A stretch of 64,000 nt of DNA, from assembly GCA_047606825.1 (NCBI GenBank), contig JASGDY010000113.1, forward strand, positions 1 to 64,000. The letters are read 5' to 3'. The stretch is from Rhizosphaericola sp047606825 (GTDB lineage Bacteria; Bacteroidota; Bacteroidia; Chitinophagales; Chitinophagaceae). How positions within the stretch are numbered: the stretch's first letter is position 1; each line of letters begins with the position of its first letter. The notes under the pieces are model-generated. The model searched no databases, was not told the origin of the DNA, and was given only the letters and a program-made list of their open reading frames with translations. A program made the position numbers and the translations under genes. Below are positions 35,234 to 43,469 of this stretch, piece after piece.

Positions 35234-36484
35234 ATGGCTGAACTGAAAGAAAGGATCAAGGATTTTGTCGGGGATTTGTATTTTAAATGGATTTTTGGGA
35301 AACTTAGACCTGGATATGAAGGATTGGAGCAAGGAAATTTTTTGCTGCTGCCACCGTCTAACTTAGACGGGAGTTTTGGGGACGAATTGATGGTCAACTC
35401 ATTTGTGGCCAATTTTTCGGGAAAGTCACAGGTGACAATTTTTACGGATCACCTTATCCACCGCGATGATTTTCTGGGTCAGTACGAGCAGGTCAGGTAT
35501 AGGCACAACTTCCAGGTGCGTAATTATGGACGCTGGGTAGCAGAACTGCGTAAAGCCTCTGCCGTGTTTATCATTGGCGCCGATGCGCTGGACGGCATCT
35601 ATTCCACGCGCCACTCGCTGCGTTACCTGCGGTTGGCAATGATGGCGCACAAGATGGGGAAACCTGTTTATTTTTCTGGTTTCAGCCTCAGCAAAAACGC
35701 CACCGAGCCCGCCAAGCAGGCCTTGGCGGAGGTGTCCAAGTTTGCACTCTTGAAGGCTAGGGACGTGGATTCCTACAATAGGCTTGCAACTTTTGTGCCC
35801 CGTGAGCGTCTTTTGCAGGTAAGTGATATGGCTTTTGTCTGTCCTTATAGTCAACAAATAGAACAATCGGATGGTTTTCAGTTATTTATAAAATGGATAG
35901 AACAAAAACGGAGCGAAAACAAACGTATTGTTGCTGTCTGTCCCAATAGCATCCAAGCACATAAAATCGGTGGGGGGAAATATATCGCCGGATTGAAGTC
36001 TCTGTTGGACGCGTTCAAGTCGCAAGGCAATATGGCATTTTTGTATCTTTACCATGATACTCGGCCGTTGTTTGACGAAATCTCGGACTTAGACATAAGC
36101 CGCGAACTGTATGTGCAATATGCAAAAGAAGATACGACGCACGCCTTTTTTACCGAAAATATACCCAACGGCATTGCTCTGAAATCTTATCTTCGGTACG
36201 CCGATTTTACCATGACGGGAAGGATGCATTTTGGTATTTCGGGATTAGAAGCAGGCAAGCCGATGTTTGGTATCTGTTATGCCCATAAGTTTGAAGGGAT
36301 GCTGCGTCTCTTTGAGATTGAACCGGACAATGCCTTGGTCGACTATACCGAAATGGACAAAGGGGGAGAAGTCGTTGCCAAGTTTTTGAATGACCTTGAC
36401 AATCAACATTATAGAATAGAAAAAAATACAGAGAAGATAAACCAGTTGTCTTTTCTCAATGGACAGGATATTGCATGGATATAA
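35234..36484 (+). CDS. Polysaccharide pyruvyl transferase family protein
   Basis: 416-residue protein with the GT-B-like fold of the pyruvyl transferase (CsaB) family, which adds ketal pyruvate to sugars of surface polymers. Indicators are NLDGSFGDELMV near 43-54, GADALDGIYSTRHSLRYLRLAMMAHKMGKPVYFSGFSLSK (about 120-155, ligand-binding glycine-rich turn) and MTGRMHFGISGLEAGKPMFGICYAHK near the C-terminus, the family's RxH motif. Its end overlaps the next glycosyltransferase by 10 bp, so the two are translationally coupled. Confidence 0.82.
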   Translation: MAELKERIKDFVGDLYFKWIFGKLRPGYEGLEQGNFLLLPPSNLDGSFGDELMVNSFVANFSGKSQVTIFTDHLIHRDDFLGQYEQVRYRHNFQVRNYGRWVAELRKASAVFIIGADALDGIYSTRHSLRYLRLAMMAHKMGKPVYFSGFSLSKNATEPAKQALAEVSKFALLKARDVDSYNRLATFVPRERLLQVSDMAFVCPYSQQIEQSDGFQLFIKWIEQKRSENKRIVAVCPNSIQAHKIGGGKYIAGLKSLLDAFKSQGNMAFLYLYHDTRPLFDEISDLDISRELYVQYAKEDTTHAFFTENIPNGIALKSYLRYADFTMTGRMHFGISGLEAGKPMFGICYAHKFEGMLRLFEIEPDNALVDYTEMDKGGEVVAKFLNDLDNQHYRIEKNTEKINQLSFLNGQDIAWI

Positions 36485-37734
36485 CGAAAACAAAAGTCCT
36501 TTTTATCAGCAAACACGCCGCCCATGCCACGATGGCAATGGCGGGCAACCAGGTTTTTTACAATACGTTGTGGAATTTCTGCCAAGACACCCGTTTTGAG
36601 ACCGCGTTCCTGACCGTACAGAAACAGAGCGGGGATTTTGCTAAAATGAAGTCAACTTTTTCGCCGTTGTCCAAGGATGTTTCCATGACGTTGCCCAATC
36701 GCTGGACAACGTTTACCTATCTGTTTTACCGTAGCTTTTTGAGGGTTGTATTGTCTTTGTTTCGTCCGGATTGGTATTTGTTGGATCCTGTTTACCGATT
36801 TTATTTTAAGAAAGCGATAAAAAAGACTAGAAAACAACGCTTTATACCGGATATAATTGTATTGGAATGGACGGAAGTACTATTTCTGCAAGGTTTTTGC
36901 AGGAGGTTGTTTCCTGAAGCAAAGATTGTCGTGACGGAACATGACGTGACGTTCACTAAGTTGGAAAGGAAGTTTGCAGGCAGGAATTGGCTGCAACGCC
37001 GTTTGGTCGCACCGTTCCGCAACAAGGAGCTGGAGGCATTGCAGGCGGTAGACCTGGTACGTGTCCTGAGCGAGGACGACCAAAGCACGTTGTTGAAATA
37101 CCATATTGACCGTTACAAAATCCGTCTGGTCGCGCCTTTTTTCCAAAAAAGAAACTTGGAAGCGTCTCCCAATACGAGGAAGCAGGTCGTGTTTTACGGA
37201 GCGTTGAACCGTCTGGAAAATGAAGAGGCCGTGAAATGGTTCATTGAAAAAGTATATATGCCTTTCCGTCTGGACAGACTTGTCTCGTTTCTGGTCGTAG
37301 GTGGCGGCAATGCGCAGATCAAGTCGAAGTATGGACATATCCAGGGTGTTGCGTTTACGGGGTATTTGGAAGATCCTGCCACGGTATTTGTGGAGTCCCT
37401 CTGTATGGTCGTTCCCCTGGTCAACGGCGGCGGCATCAAAATTAAGGTGCTGGAAGGCATGACCTGTTCGCTTCCCGTGTTGACCAACGAAATCGGTATT
37501 GAGGGAATCGGGGGCGAGGACGGCATAGAATTTCTCTACTGCAAGACGCCGCAGGATTACGAAAAGGCTGTCAGGCTGCTCGTGGAAAGACCTATGCTGC
37601 GCTGGGACATCGGTAACCATGCCCGCGAATGGGTCAACGGACATTTTGATTATCAAAAAGATTTGGAGCTGTACAAAGCAGAGCTGGAGCGTATGGGGCG
37701 TGGTGTGGACAGAAAGTCCGGAGACCTTGGATAG
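36475..37734 (+). CDS. Glycosyltransferase, GT4 type
   Basis: 419-residue GT-B glycosyltransferase. The C-terminal half carries the nucleotide-sugar site: VVFYGALNRLENEEAVKWFIEKV, then VPLVNGGGIKIKVLEGMTCSLPVLTNEIGIEGI, the GGGxxxKxLE...P motif of GT4 enzymes. The N-terminal acceptor half is variable. It overlaps the pyruvyl transferase by 10 bp and acts in the same polymer pathway; donor and acceptor are unknown. Confidence 0.82.
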   Translation: MDITKTKVLFISKHAAHATMAMAGNQVFYNTLWNFCQDTRFETAFLTVQKQSGDFAKMKSTFSPLSKDVSMTLPNRWTTFTYLFYRSFLRVVLSLFRPDWYLLDPVYRFYFKKAIKKTRKQRFIPDIIVLEWTEVLFLQGFCRRLFPEAKIVVTEHDVTFTKLERKFAGRNWLQRRLVAPFRNKELEALQAVDLVRVLSEDDQSTLLKYHIDRYKIRLVAPFFQKRNLEASPNTRKQVVFYGALNRLENEEAVKWFIEKVYMPFRLDRLVSFLVVGGGNAQIKSKYGHIQGVAFTGYLEDPATVFVESLCMVVPLVNGGGIKIKVLEGMTCSLPVLTNEIGIEGIGGEDGIEFLYCKTPQDYEKAVRLLVERPMLRWDIGNHAREWVNGHFDYQKDLELYKAELERMGRGVDRKSGDLG

Positions 37735-37740
37735 GGATAG

Positions 37741-37760
37741 CCCGCTGCTGTAGCGGCGGG
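37741..37760. repeat. REP-like hairpin CCCGCTGCTGTAGCGGCGGG
   Basis: Nine-base arms with one G-T pair and a 2-base turn, just after the GT4 stop. Similar to 42193-42210; both copies are preceded by CCTTGGATAG, so they belong to one short repeat type. Confidence 0.5.
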
Positions 37761-37796
37761 TTGACTAGGATCTAAATTCTCAATTCATAATTTATC

Positions 37797-39113
37797 ATGG
37801 TTGTTCAGATTATATTATTGGTTATTCTACTCGGGATTACTTTTTTTCTGGAGGAGGAGAAGGCTTTGTTGTTGGTATTGATGCTGTTGCCGTTCCATTT
37901 TCTTATCAAGTCAGCTCTTTGGCCATTGATAGGTGAGGGGCGGGTGTTTGGTGTGTGGAAAGAAGCGGTACTGGGCATTGTGTTTTTAAAGATTGTGTAC
38001 AAGATATTTACCAGGAAGATCAGCTTGAACAAGTATTTTCCGGTTTGGTCAATATCTGTGTTTTTTATAGGGTTGGTGTTTTTGTTTGTCCGGTCGCCTA
38101 TCAAGTCGGACGCATTGATTTCGCTGAAGAGCCTGGGGTTTTCGCTGGTCGCGTTTTTCATATTTGCACATGTGCCGATACGGTTTCTGACCAACCCGAA
38201 GATCAGTATCGGTATCGGGAGTAGTGCGTTGGTGGTTTTTGTCATTGCGCATATCGAGCAGTTTTTCCTGACGCGGCAGTTTGCCGAGCTCTACCATGTC
38301 TTCCAGACGCAGTTACCCAACGGGAAAATCATCTATACGGAATCGGCTTATACGATATTGGCACGCAACCGAATGTTTGGTCCGATGGTCGGCCCCAATG
38401 AGCTGGGTATGTACACGTCGCTGGTATTGGTCTATTTTTCTTATTTGTTCTTTACAAAGCAGTATCACCCTAGGTATAAGGTAGGGATGTTGGCAATCTT
38501 GGTATTGGGCATTTCGACATTGATAGAGACCTATTCCAGAGCGAGCTGGGCGGTATTTCTGATGTCATCGTTCCTCGTTTTTGTTGTGGGTGTACGCAAG
38601 TGGAAACCGATTCTTAGTTTCGGGATGTATGTATTGTTGTCGGTGGCGGTCATGGTTGCGGTCAACAAGGATCTGCGCGTGATATTTATAGGAAGCGTGA
38701 CGGGGGAGGAAGCTAGCGCCGGGACCAGGGCGGCGACTTTTGGTGAAAGTGGACATATGATCTACCAAAGACCCCTGGGTTATGGGCTGGGAACAATCCA
38801 ATATTCGACGCGCAACGAGCGTAGCTTCCGGACGGAGATTTTTTGGTGGCTGGTCGCGGGCGAGTTGGGGATTGTATTTGGGGTTATTTTGCTTTTGATA
38901 TATCTGATAACAACGTTCAGCTTGCTGCATTATGGGCAGCGGGCCATGTACACCAATACATTTACGGCAGTGATGCCTGCGTTTTTGTTTACGGTCGTGG
39001 CGGCCGGTTGGGCATCGGTGATTGTTTTTGACCCGACATTCCAGGAATATCTATGGGGTTTCTGTGGACTGGCTATAAACCCTCTATTGACCAAATCTGA
39101 TTATGAATTGTAA
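37797..39113 (+). CDS. O-antigen ligase / polysaccharide polymerase (Wzy/WaaL-like)
   Basis: 438-residue polytopic protein with about 11-12 membrane helices and a large periplasmic loop (about 290-345) of the O-antigen-ligase/Wzy type. The loop contains GTRAATFGESGHMIYQRPLGYGLGTIQ, with the H/R-rich pattern expected of the acceptor site. In this cluster it most likely polymerises repeat units flipped by the Wzx-like protein, although ligase activity is possible. It overlaps the next GT2 gene by 11 bp. Confidence 0.75.
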   Translation: MVVQIILLVILLGITFFLEEEKALLLVLMLLPFHFLIKSALWPLIGEGRVFGVWKEAVLGIVFLKIVYKIFTRKISLNKYFPVWSISVFFIGLVFLFVRSPIKSDALISLKSLGFSLVAFFIFAHVPIRFLTNPKISIGIGSSALVVFVIAHIEQFFLTRQFAELYHVFQTQLPNGKIIYTESAYTILARNRMFGPMVGPNELGMYTSLVLVYFSYLFFTKQYHPRYKVGMLAILVLGISTLIETYSRASWAVFLMSSFLVFVVGVRKWKPILSFGMYVLLSVAVMVAVNKDLRVIFIGSVTGEEASAGTRAATFGESGHMIYQRPLGYGLGTIQYSTRNERSFRTEIFWWLVAGELGIVFGVILLLIYLITTFSLLHYGQRAMYTNTFTAVMPAFLFTVVAAGWASVIVFDPTFQEYLWGFCGLAINPLLTKSDYEL

Positions 39114-40053
39114 AGTCGCCATCGTCATACTGAACTGGAACACGTCCGGTGTCACTGTCGAATGCCTGGAGTCTTTGTCTAAGGTAGTTTATGGTGATTT
39201 TCATGTTTTTTTGGTAGACAATGCTTCCAAAGACACTGAATATGAACATATTAAACGCTATGTTCAGGGGAACAAACAGTTTACGTTGATAAGCCTGGCG
39301 TACAACTACGGTTTTGCGGAAGGCAACAATATCGGCATACGCATCGCCGAAAAACAATATGCACCTGACTACTTCCTTTTGCTTAACAACGATACGGTTG
39401 TGGATGCCCATTTTTTGCAAAATCTTGTGGACGCGGCTCAGGAAAATCCGAAAATAGGCATCGCCGTCCCCAAGATTTTCTTTTTCGAACCTTCGGATCG
39501 GCTGTATTATGCGGGTGGTTATATCAACAAACTGAGTGGAATGGGTGAGCATTACGGTTGGCAGAAAAAAGATAATAACCAATATGGTATTACAAAGAAC
39601 GTATCATTTGCGAATGGTTGCTGCATGTTGATAACCAGTAAGTTGTATCATGAAATAGGAGGACTTAACAGGGATTTTTTTGCCAATATCGAGGACGTGG
39701 AATACAGTTACCGCTGTACGCGGTCAGATTTTGGCATAATATATGTACCTACTGCCATAGTAATTCACAAGGAAGGCTACGCTTCCAAACGAAACAAAGG
39801 GCAATGGTTCAGGATTTATCTATCGACTCGAAACCTGATCCTTTTTTACAAAGAAAGAACCGAGTGGTACAAACTGTTGCTTTTTATTCCTTACTTCACT
39901 ATCCGATGGATCACCTATATGACCTTGAAATTGATGATCATGCGTGATTACCAAAGCGTCAATGCCGTGTTTCGGGGTGTAAGGGATGGATGGAAGAATA
40001 GGTTAAGTTTCGTGGAATTGCCGAAGGAAACCATATTCAGAAAACAAAAGTAA
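39103..40053 (+). CDS. Glycosyltransferase family 2 (rhamnosyltransferase-like)
   Basis: 316-residue GT-A enzyme. It begins with VAIVILNWNTSGVTVECLESL, has the donor-binding VDNASKD, the GFAEGNNIGI segment and the metal-binding LLLNNDTVVD (DXD-type motif, about 93-102), followed by GGLNRDFFANIEDVEYSYR with the catalytic ED. This pattern is usual in rhamnosyl- or related transferases for surface polymers. A hydrophobic stretch near 255-280 suggests membrane association. It overlaps the polymerase gene by 11 bp. Confidence 0.85.
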   Translation: MNCKVAIVILNWNTSGVTVECLESLSKVVYGDFHVFLVDNASKDTEYEHIKRYVQGNKQFTLISLAYNYGFAEGNNIGIRIAEKQYAPDYFLLLNNDTVVDAHFLQNLVDAAQENPKIGIAVPKIFFFEPSDRLYYAGGYINKLSGMGEHYGWQKKDNNQYGITKNVSFANGCCMLITSKLYHEIGGLNRDFFANIEDVEYSYRCTRSDFGIIYVPTAIVIHKEGYASKRNKGQWFRIYLSTRNLILFYKERTEWYKLLLFIPYFTIRWITYMTLKLMIMRDYQSVNAVFRGVRDGWKNRLSFVELPKETIFRKQK

Positions 40054-40067
40054 AACAAGAGGTTTTT

Positions 40068-40937
40068 ATGCAAGCAGAAGTGGAAATCTTGTTGTCGACT
40101 TACAACGGGGAAAAATATTTGGCTGAGCAATTGGATTCTATACTGGCGCAGACCTATGGTAATTTTTGCATTACCATTCGTGACGACCATTCTACCGATG
40201 GAACGTTGGATATTATACAGTCGTACATCGACAAGTATCCCGCAAAGATATCCTTGTACAAAGATCCTATCTGGAAAACCAAAAACATGGGTTCGACCTT
40301 CTCTTTTGGTCGTCTGATGCAGCAGGCAACGGGTCGGTACCTGATGTTCTGTGACCAGGACGACGTATGGATGGAGGACAAAATCGCTTTCACATTGACC
40401 CGTTTCAAATCCATAGAGGCAGAGAATCCCAACACGCCTATATTGGTGTTTTCAGATATGGTTGAGGTCGACGAAAACCTGAAACCAATGAATCCTTCTT
40501 TTATCCGCAACCAGAAATTGTTGCCGGAAATAAAGAACGAAGCAGTCAAAGTACTGGCGATGAACGTGGTAGCCGGATGTACGACAATGTTCAACAGGCA
40601 GTGTGTCGACGTCGTGTTGCCGTTCCCTTCCAAGAAAGTAATCCATGACCACTGGATGGCCATCAACGTTTCGCAGTACGGCGTTGTGGAATATATCAAC
40701 AGGCCGACACTGTATTACCGCCAGCACAGCCACAACGTGGTTGGCGCCAACGAAGTCGGACTGAAATATTTCCTTTCCAAAATCGGAAAACCGATGAAAC
40801 AACTCGGACTGTACAACGACTTGATTTACAACCTCAACTTTAAGATCAACGTTTTCAAATTTATGTACTACAAAGCAGCATTTAACATTAAAAGGCTGTT
40901 TATGGCTAATCCGCGGACAGTCGAAGTAAAATCATAA
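40068..40937 (+). CDS. Glycosyltransferase family 2
   Basis: 289-residue GT-A enzyme: EILLSTYNGEKYLAEQLDSI at the start, DDHSTDGT as donor-binding motif, YLMFCDQDDVWMEDKI with the DQDD metal site (about 95-104) and HDHWMAI as the later catalytic segment. This CDQDDVW form is common in capsule and LPS glycosyltransferases. It is 14 bp after the preceding GT2. Substrate unknown. Confidence 0.87.
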   Translation: MQAEVEILLSTYNGEKYLAEQLDSILAQTYGNFCITIRDDHSTDGTLDIIQSYIDKYPAKISLYKDPIWKTKNMGSTFSFGRLMQQATGRYLMFCDQDDVWMEDKIAFTLTRFKSIEAENPNTPILVFSDMVEVDENLKPMNPSFIRNQKLLPEIKNEAVKVLAMNVVAGCTTMFNRQCVDVVLPFPSKKVIHDHWMAINVSQYGVVEYINRPTLYYRQHSHNVVGANEVGLKYFLSKIGKPMKQLGLYNDLIYNLNFKINVFKFMYYKAAFNIKRLFMANPRTVEVKS

Positions 40938-41036
40938 ATCTATCTCTATTGAAACTGAGGAGCGGTTGATATCATTTGCCCAGCCGCTTTTGCTCTTACA
41001 CAATATCCTAAGCCACAATTAAAACTAAGAGCCTTT

Positions 41037-42125
41037 ATGAACGTAGCGATTATAGGAACAAGGGGAATTCCCAACAATTATGGAGGCTTTGAACAATTTG
41101 CGGAGTATTTGTCCCTGGGACTAGTCAAGAGGGGGCATGAGGTGACGGTGTACAATTCGCATAACCACCTGTACCAAGGCAAAGACTGGAACGGCGTGCA
41201 TATCATACATAAGTTGGACCCCGAAAAAAAAATAGGAACCGCGGGGCAGTTTATCTATGACCTCTGCTGTATCTGGGACACGCGGAAACACAACTATGAC
41301 ATAATCCTCCAACTAGGCTATACGAGCAGCACCGTCTGGGGATGGTTGCTTCCCCGCAAGAAGTCCGTGGTGACGACCAACATGGACGGCATCGAATGGC
41401 GTCGCAGCAAGTTTTCCAAACGCGTGCAGCGCTTCCTCAAATTTGCCGAAAGTCTTGCCATCAAATACAGCGACCACCTGATTGCGGATTCCAAGGGCGT
41501 ACAGCGTTACCTGATGAACCAGTATGAGGCACCGTCCATCTATATTCCTTATGGAGCCGAGGTGTTTCATGCGCCGAACGAGGACATACTGGTAAAATAT
41601 GACCTGAAGCCTTACCAATATAACATGCTGATAGCACGTCTCGAGCCAGAAAACAGCATCGACAAGATATTGGATGGCGTTGTGATGTCGGAGTCGAAGT
41701 TGCCTTTTCTGGTGATTGGCAACTATGACAAGGCTTACGGCGATTTTCTCCGTAGCCGTTACAAAAACCAGACCCAGATACGTTTTCTCAGCAGTATATA
41801 CGACATCAACATATTGGACAACCTCCGGTACCATTCAAGGATGTATTTCCATGGGCATACGGTTGGTGGCACCAATCCTTCCCTGTTGGAGGCGATGGCG
41901 TCGTCGTGTATCATCTGCGCCCACAAAAATGTATTCAATGAAACGATATTGGGTCCTGATGCCTATTATTTCATGGATTCAAAAGATGTGGCAAGGTATC
42001 TCGACATGCCGGAGCTCGATAAGTCCTTTGTCCCAAACAATATCCGAAAAATCGAAACACTCTATACCTGGGACAATATCATCGGTCAGTATGAGGCGTT
42101 TTTTGAAAAAGTGAAAAGAACCTGA
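41037..42125 (+). CDS. DUF1972-type glycosyltransferase (rhamnosyltransferase Cps2T-like)
   Basis: 362-residue GT-B enzyme starting MNVAIIGTRGIPNNYGGFEQFAEYLS, the hallmark of the DUF1972/Cps2T family, several members of which add rhamnose early in capsule repeat-unit assembly. The C-terminal site shows RLEPENSIDKILDGV, FHGHTVGGTNPSLLEAMAS and the E of LLEAM. It is the last gene of the polysaccharide cluster, 99 bp after the GT2 gene, and is followed by two hairpins. Confidence 0.85.
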   Translation: MNVAIIGTRGIPNNYGGFEQFAEYLSLGLVKRGHEVTVYNSHNHLYQGKDWNGVHIIHKLDPEKKIGTAGQFIYDLCCIWDTRKHNYDIILQLGYTSSTVWGWLLPRKKSVVTTNMDGIEWRRSKFSKRVQRFLKFAESLAIKYSDHLIADSKGVQRYLMNQYEAPSIYIPYGAEVFHAPNEDILVKYDLKPYQYNMLIARLEPENSIDKILDGVVMSESKLPFLVIGNYDKAYGDFLRSRYKNQTQIRFLSSIYDINILDNLRYHSRMYFHGHTVGGTNPSLLEAMASSCIICAHKNVFNETILGPDAYYFMDSKDVARYLDMPELDKSFVPNNIRKIETLYTWDNIIGQYEAFFEKVKRT

Positions 42126-42192
42126 AATGAAGAATTGAAGAACGTCGTGGGAATAAAAATGTATTCTGCCTAAAAGACCAACCTTGGATAGT

Positions 42193-42210
42193 CCGCAGCT
42201 TTAGCTGCGG
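42193..42210. repeat. REP-like hairpin CCGCAGCTTTAGCTGCGG
   Basis: Perfect 8-bp arms with a TT turn, preceded by CCTTGGATAG as at 37741-37760. Short repeat downstream of the polysaccharide cluster. Confidence 0.5.
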
Positions 42211-42218
42211 GTCAGAGA

Positions 42219-42264
42219 AAAAAATAATCGGCTGTCCGACAATTCGGACAGCCGATTATTTTTT
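42219..42264. terminator. Bidirectional terminator, 21-bp perfect stem
   Basis: Arms 42219-42239 and 42244-42264 pair perfectly over 21 bp with loop CAAT; the core is TCGGCTGTCCGA and the ends are A-run and T-run. It closes the polysaccharide cluster on the plus strand and the small membrane gene on the minus strand. Confidence 0.85.
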
Positions 42265-42295
42265 AATGCCTTGTGCCTCAAGCCCCTTGCGTCGA

Positions 42296-42481
42296 TTACC
42301 ATTCCTGGTCTTCCGGCGTGTTGGGGTCAAGAAGGTTCATCGCTTTCGCGAAATAGGTCACTGTTCCCGGCAGAGCCAACCAAAAGAATGGACGGACAAA
42401 TATCAACATCAATATGATGATTACTAACCAAAGGAAAAACAAACCCCAATATTTTCCGGTAGACTGTTGTTCTGCTGTCAT
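42296..42481 (-). CDS. Small membrane protein, 61 residues
   Basis: Short protein with a hydrophobic core (about 12-40, WGLFFLWLVIIILMLIFVRPFFWLALPG) that could form one long or two short membrane helices, and a polar acidic tail (NLLDPNTPEDQEW). Support for being real: a -7 box TATATTTG on the minus strand at 42501-42508 about 20 bases before the ATG, and a strong terminator right after the stop. Function unknown. Confidence 0.6.
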   Translation of the reverse strand: MTAEQQSTGKYWGLFFLWLVIIILMLIFVRPFFWLALPGTVTYFAKAMNLLDPNTPEDQEW

Positions 42482-42500
42482 GGTTCTATGTTTATACGTG

Positions 42501-42508
42501 CAAATATA
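42501..42508 (-). promoter_or_regulatory. -7 box of the 61-residue membrane protein gene
   Basis: Reads TATATTTG on the minus strand, a full match to TAnnTTTG, ending 19 bases before the ATG. Confidence 0.45.
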
Positions 42509-42618
42509 AAGTCAAAACGATTACGGATGTAATTTTTTTCTGCTTAGTGCCAAGTTATTGTACAAGGGTATTCGGAGTAGCACTTAGTTGCTTTTTGCCT
42601 TTTATTTTTAACTTGATA

Positions 42619-43173
42619 CTACTTTTTGCCATAGGTCTCTTTGTAGAGGTTGATGGCGGTCTCGATGATGGAGACGGCGACGTCCTTGTTTTCAAATCCG
42701 GTCACTTTCACTTCCTTCTTTTCCAACAGCTTGTAGGTTTCAAAGAAGTTGCGGATTTCGTTCAGTTTTTGTGAAGGCAGGTCGTCCAGGGACTGGACCT
42801 GGTCTAGCGTCGTGTCGTCGTCGGCCACCGCGATGATTTTGTCGTCACCTTCGCCGTTGTCGATCATGCGCATCACGCCGATGACCCTGGCACTGACGAG
42901 GCAGAGGGGTACGACCGGTTCAAACGTAAGCACCAGAATGTCCAGTGGGTCCTTGTCGTCTCCCAGTGTTTGTGGGATAAAACCATAGTTGCTGGGATAG
43001 TGGGTAGCACTGAAAAGAACCCTGTCCATCTTCAGCAGGCCAGTGGTTTTGTCTATCTCGTATTTAGTGCGAGAGCTTGCGGGGATCTCTATGATTCCGT
43101 TGACCACAGATGGTGCTTTCTTGCCGTAGCCTGCACCGTGCCAGGGATGTAATACATTGGTATTCACAGACAT
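42619..43173 (-). CDS. ppa: Inorganic pyrophosphatase (family I)
   Basis: Hydrolyses pyrophosphate to phosphate with magnesium, pulling biosynthetic reactions forward. The 184-residue protein has the family signature GDDKDPLDILV with metal aspartates at D73, D75 and D78, the substrate residues in NYGFIPQTL, and MIDNGEGDDKIIAV. Length fits prokaryotic family I enzymes. It has its own -7 box (43204-43211). Confidence 0.95.
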   Translation of the reverse strand: MSVNTNVLHPWHGAGYGKKAPSVVNGIIEIPASSRTKYEIDKTTGLLKMDRVLFSATHYPSNYGFIPQTLGDDKDPLDILVLTFEPVVPLCLVSARVIGVMRMIDNGEGDDKIIAVADDDTTLDQVQSLDDLPSQKLNEIRNFFETYKLLEKKEVKVTGFENKDVAVSIIETAINLYKETYGKK

Positions 43174-43203
43174 GTTGTTTGTTTTTTGTTAGATAACAGA
43201 GCG

Positions 43204-43211
43204 CAAAGGTA
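43204..43211 (-). promoter_or_regulatory. -7 box of ppa
   Basis: Reads TACCTTTG on the minus strand, followed by CGC; full match to TAnnTTTG, 30 bases before the ATG at 43173. Confidence 0.5.
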
Positions 43212-43469
43212 ATATTACCCCGTAATATTTTTATGAAAAAGCGAAAAAAGCCTGCAACTGTTTTTTCATCCCCCAAAAATAGGGGCATGCCACCCGTACA
43301 ACCGCCAGTGGTCGGCACCCTTGCCCACTACCATCTTCATGCGATGGACGAAAAATTTGAAATATACTTTTGTCATTGGCGAAGTATAGTATGATATTTT
43401 TTTAGATATTTGTCCAAGGAACGAAGGCTTTCGTTTATATTTATCTTTCAAAAACGCTAGAAAGTGACA

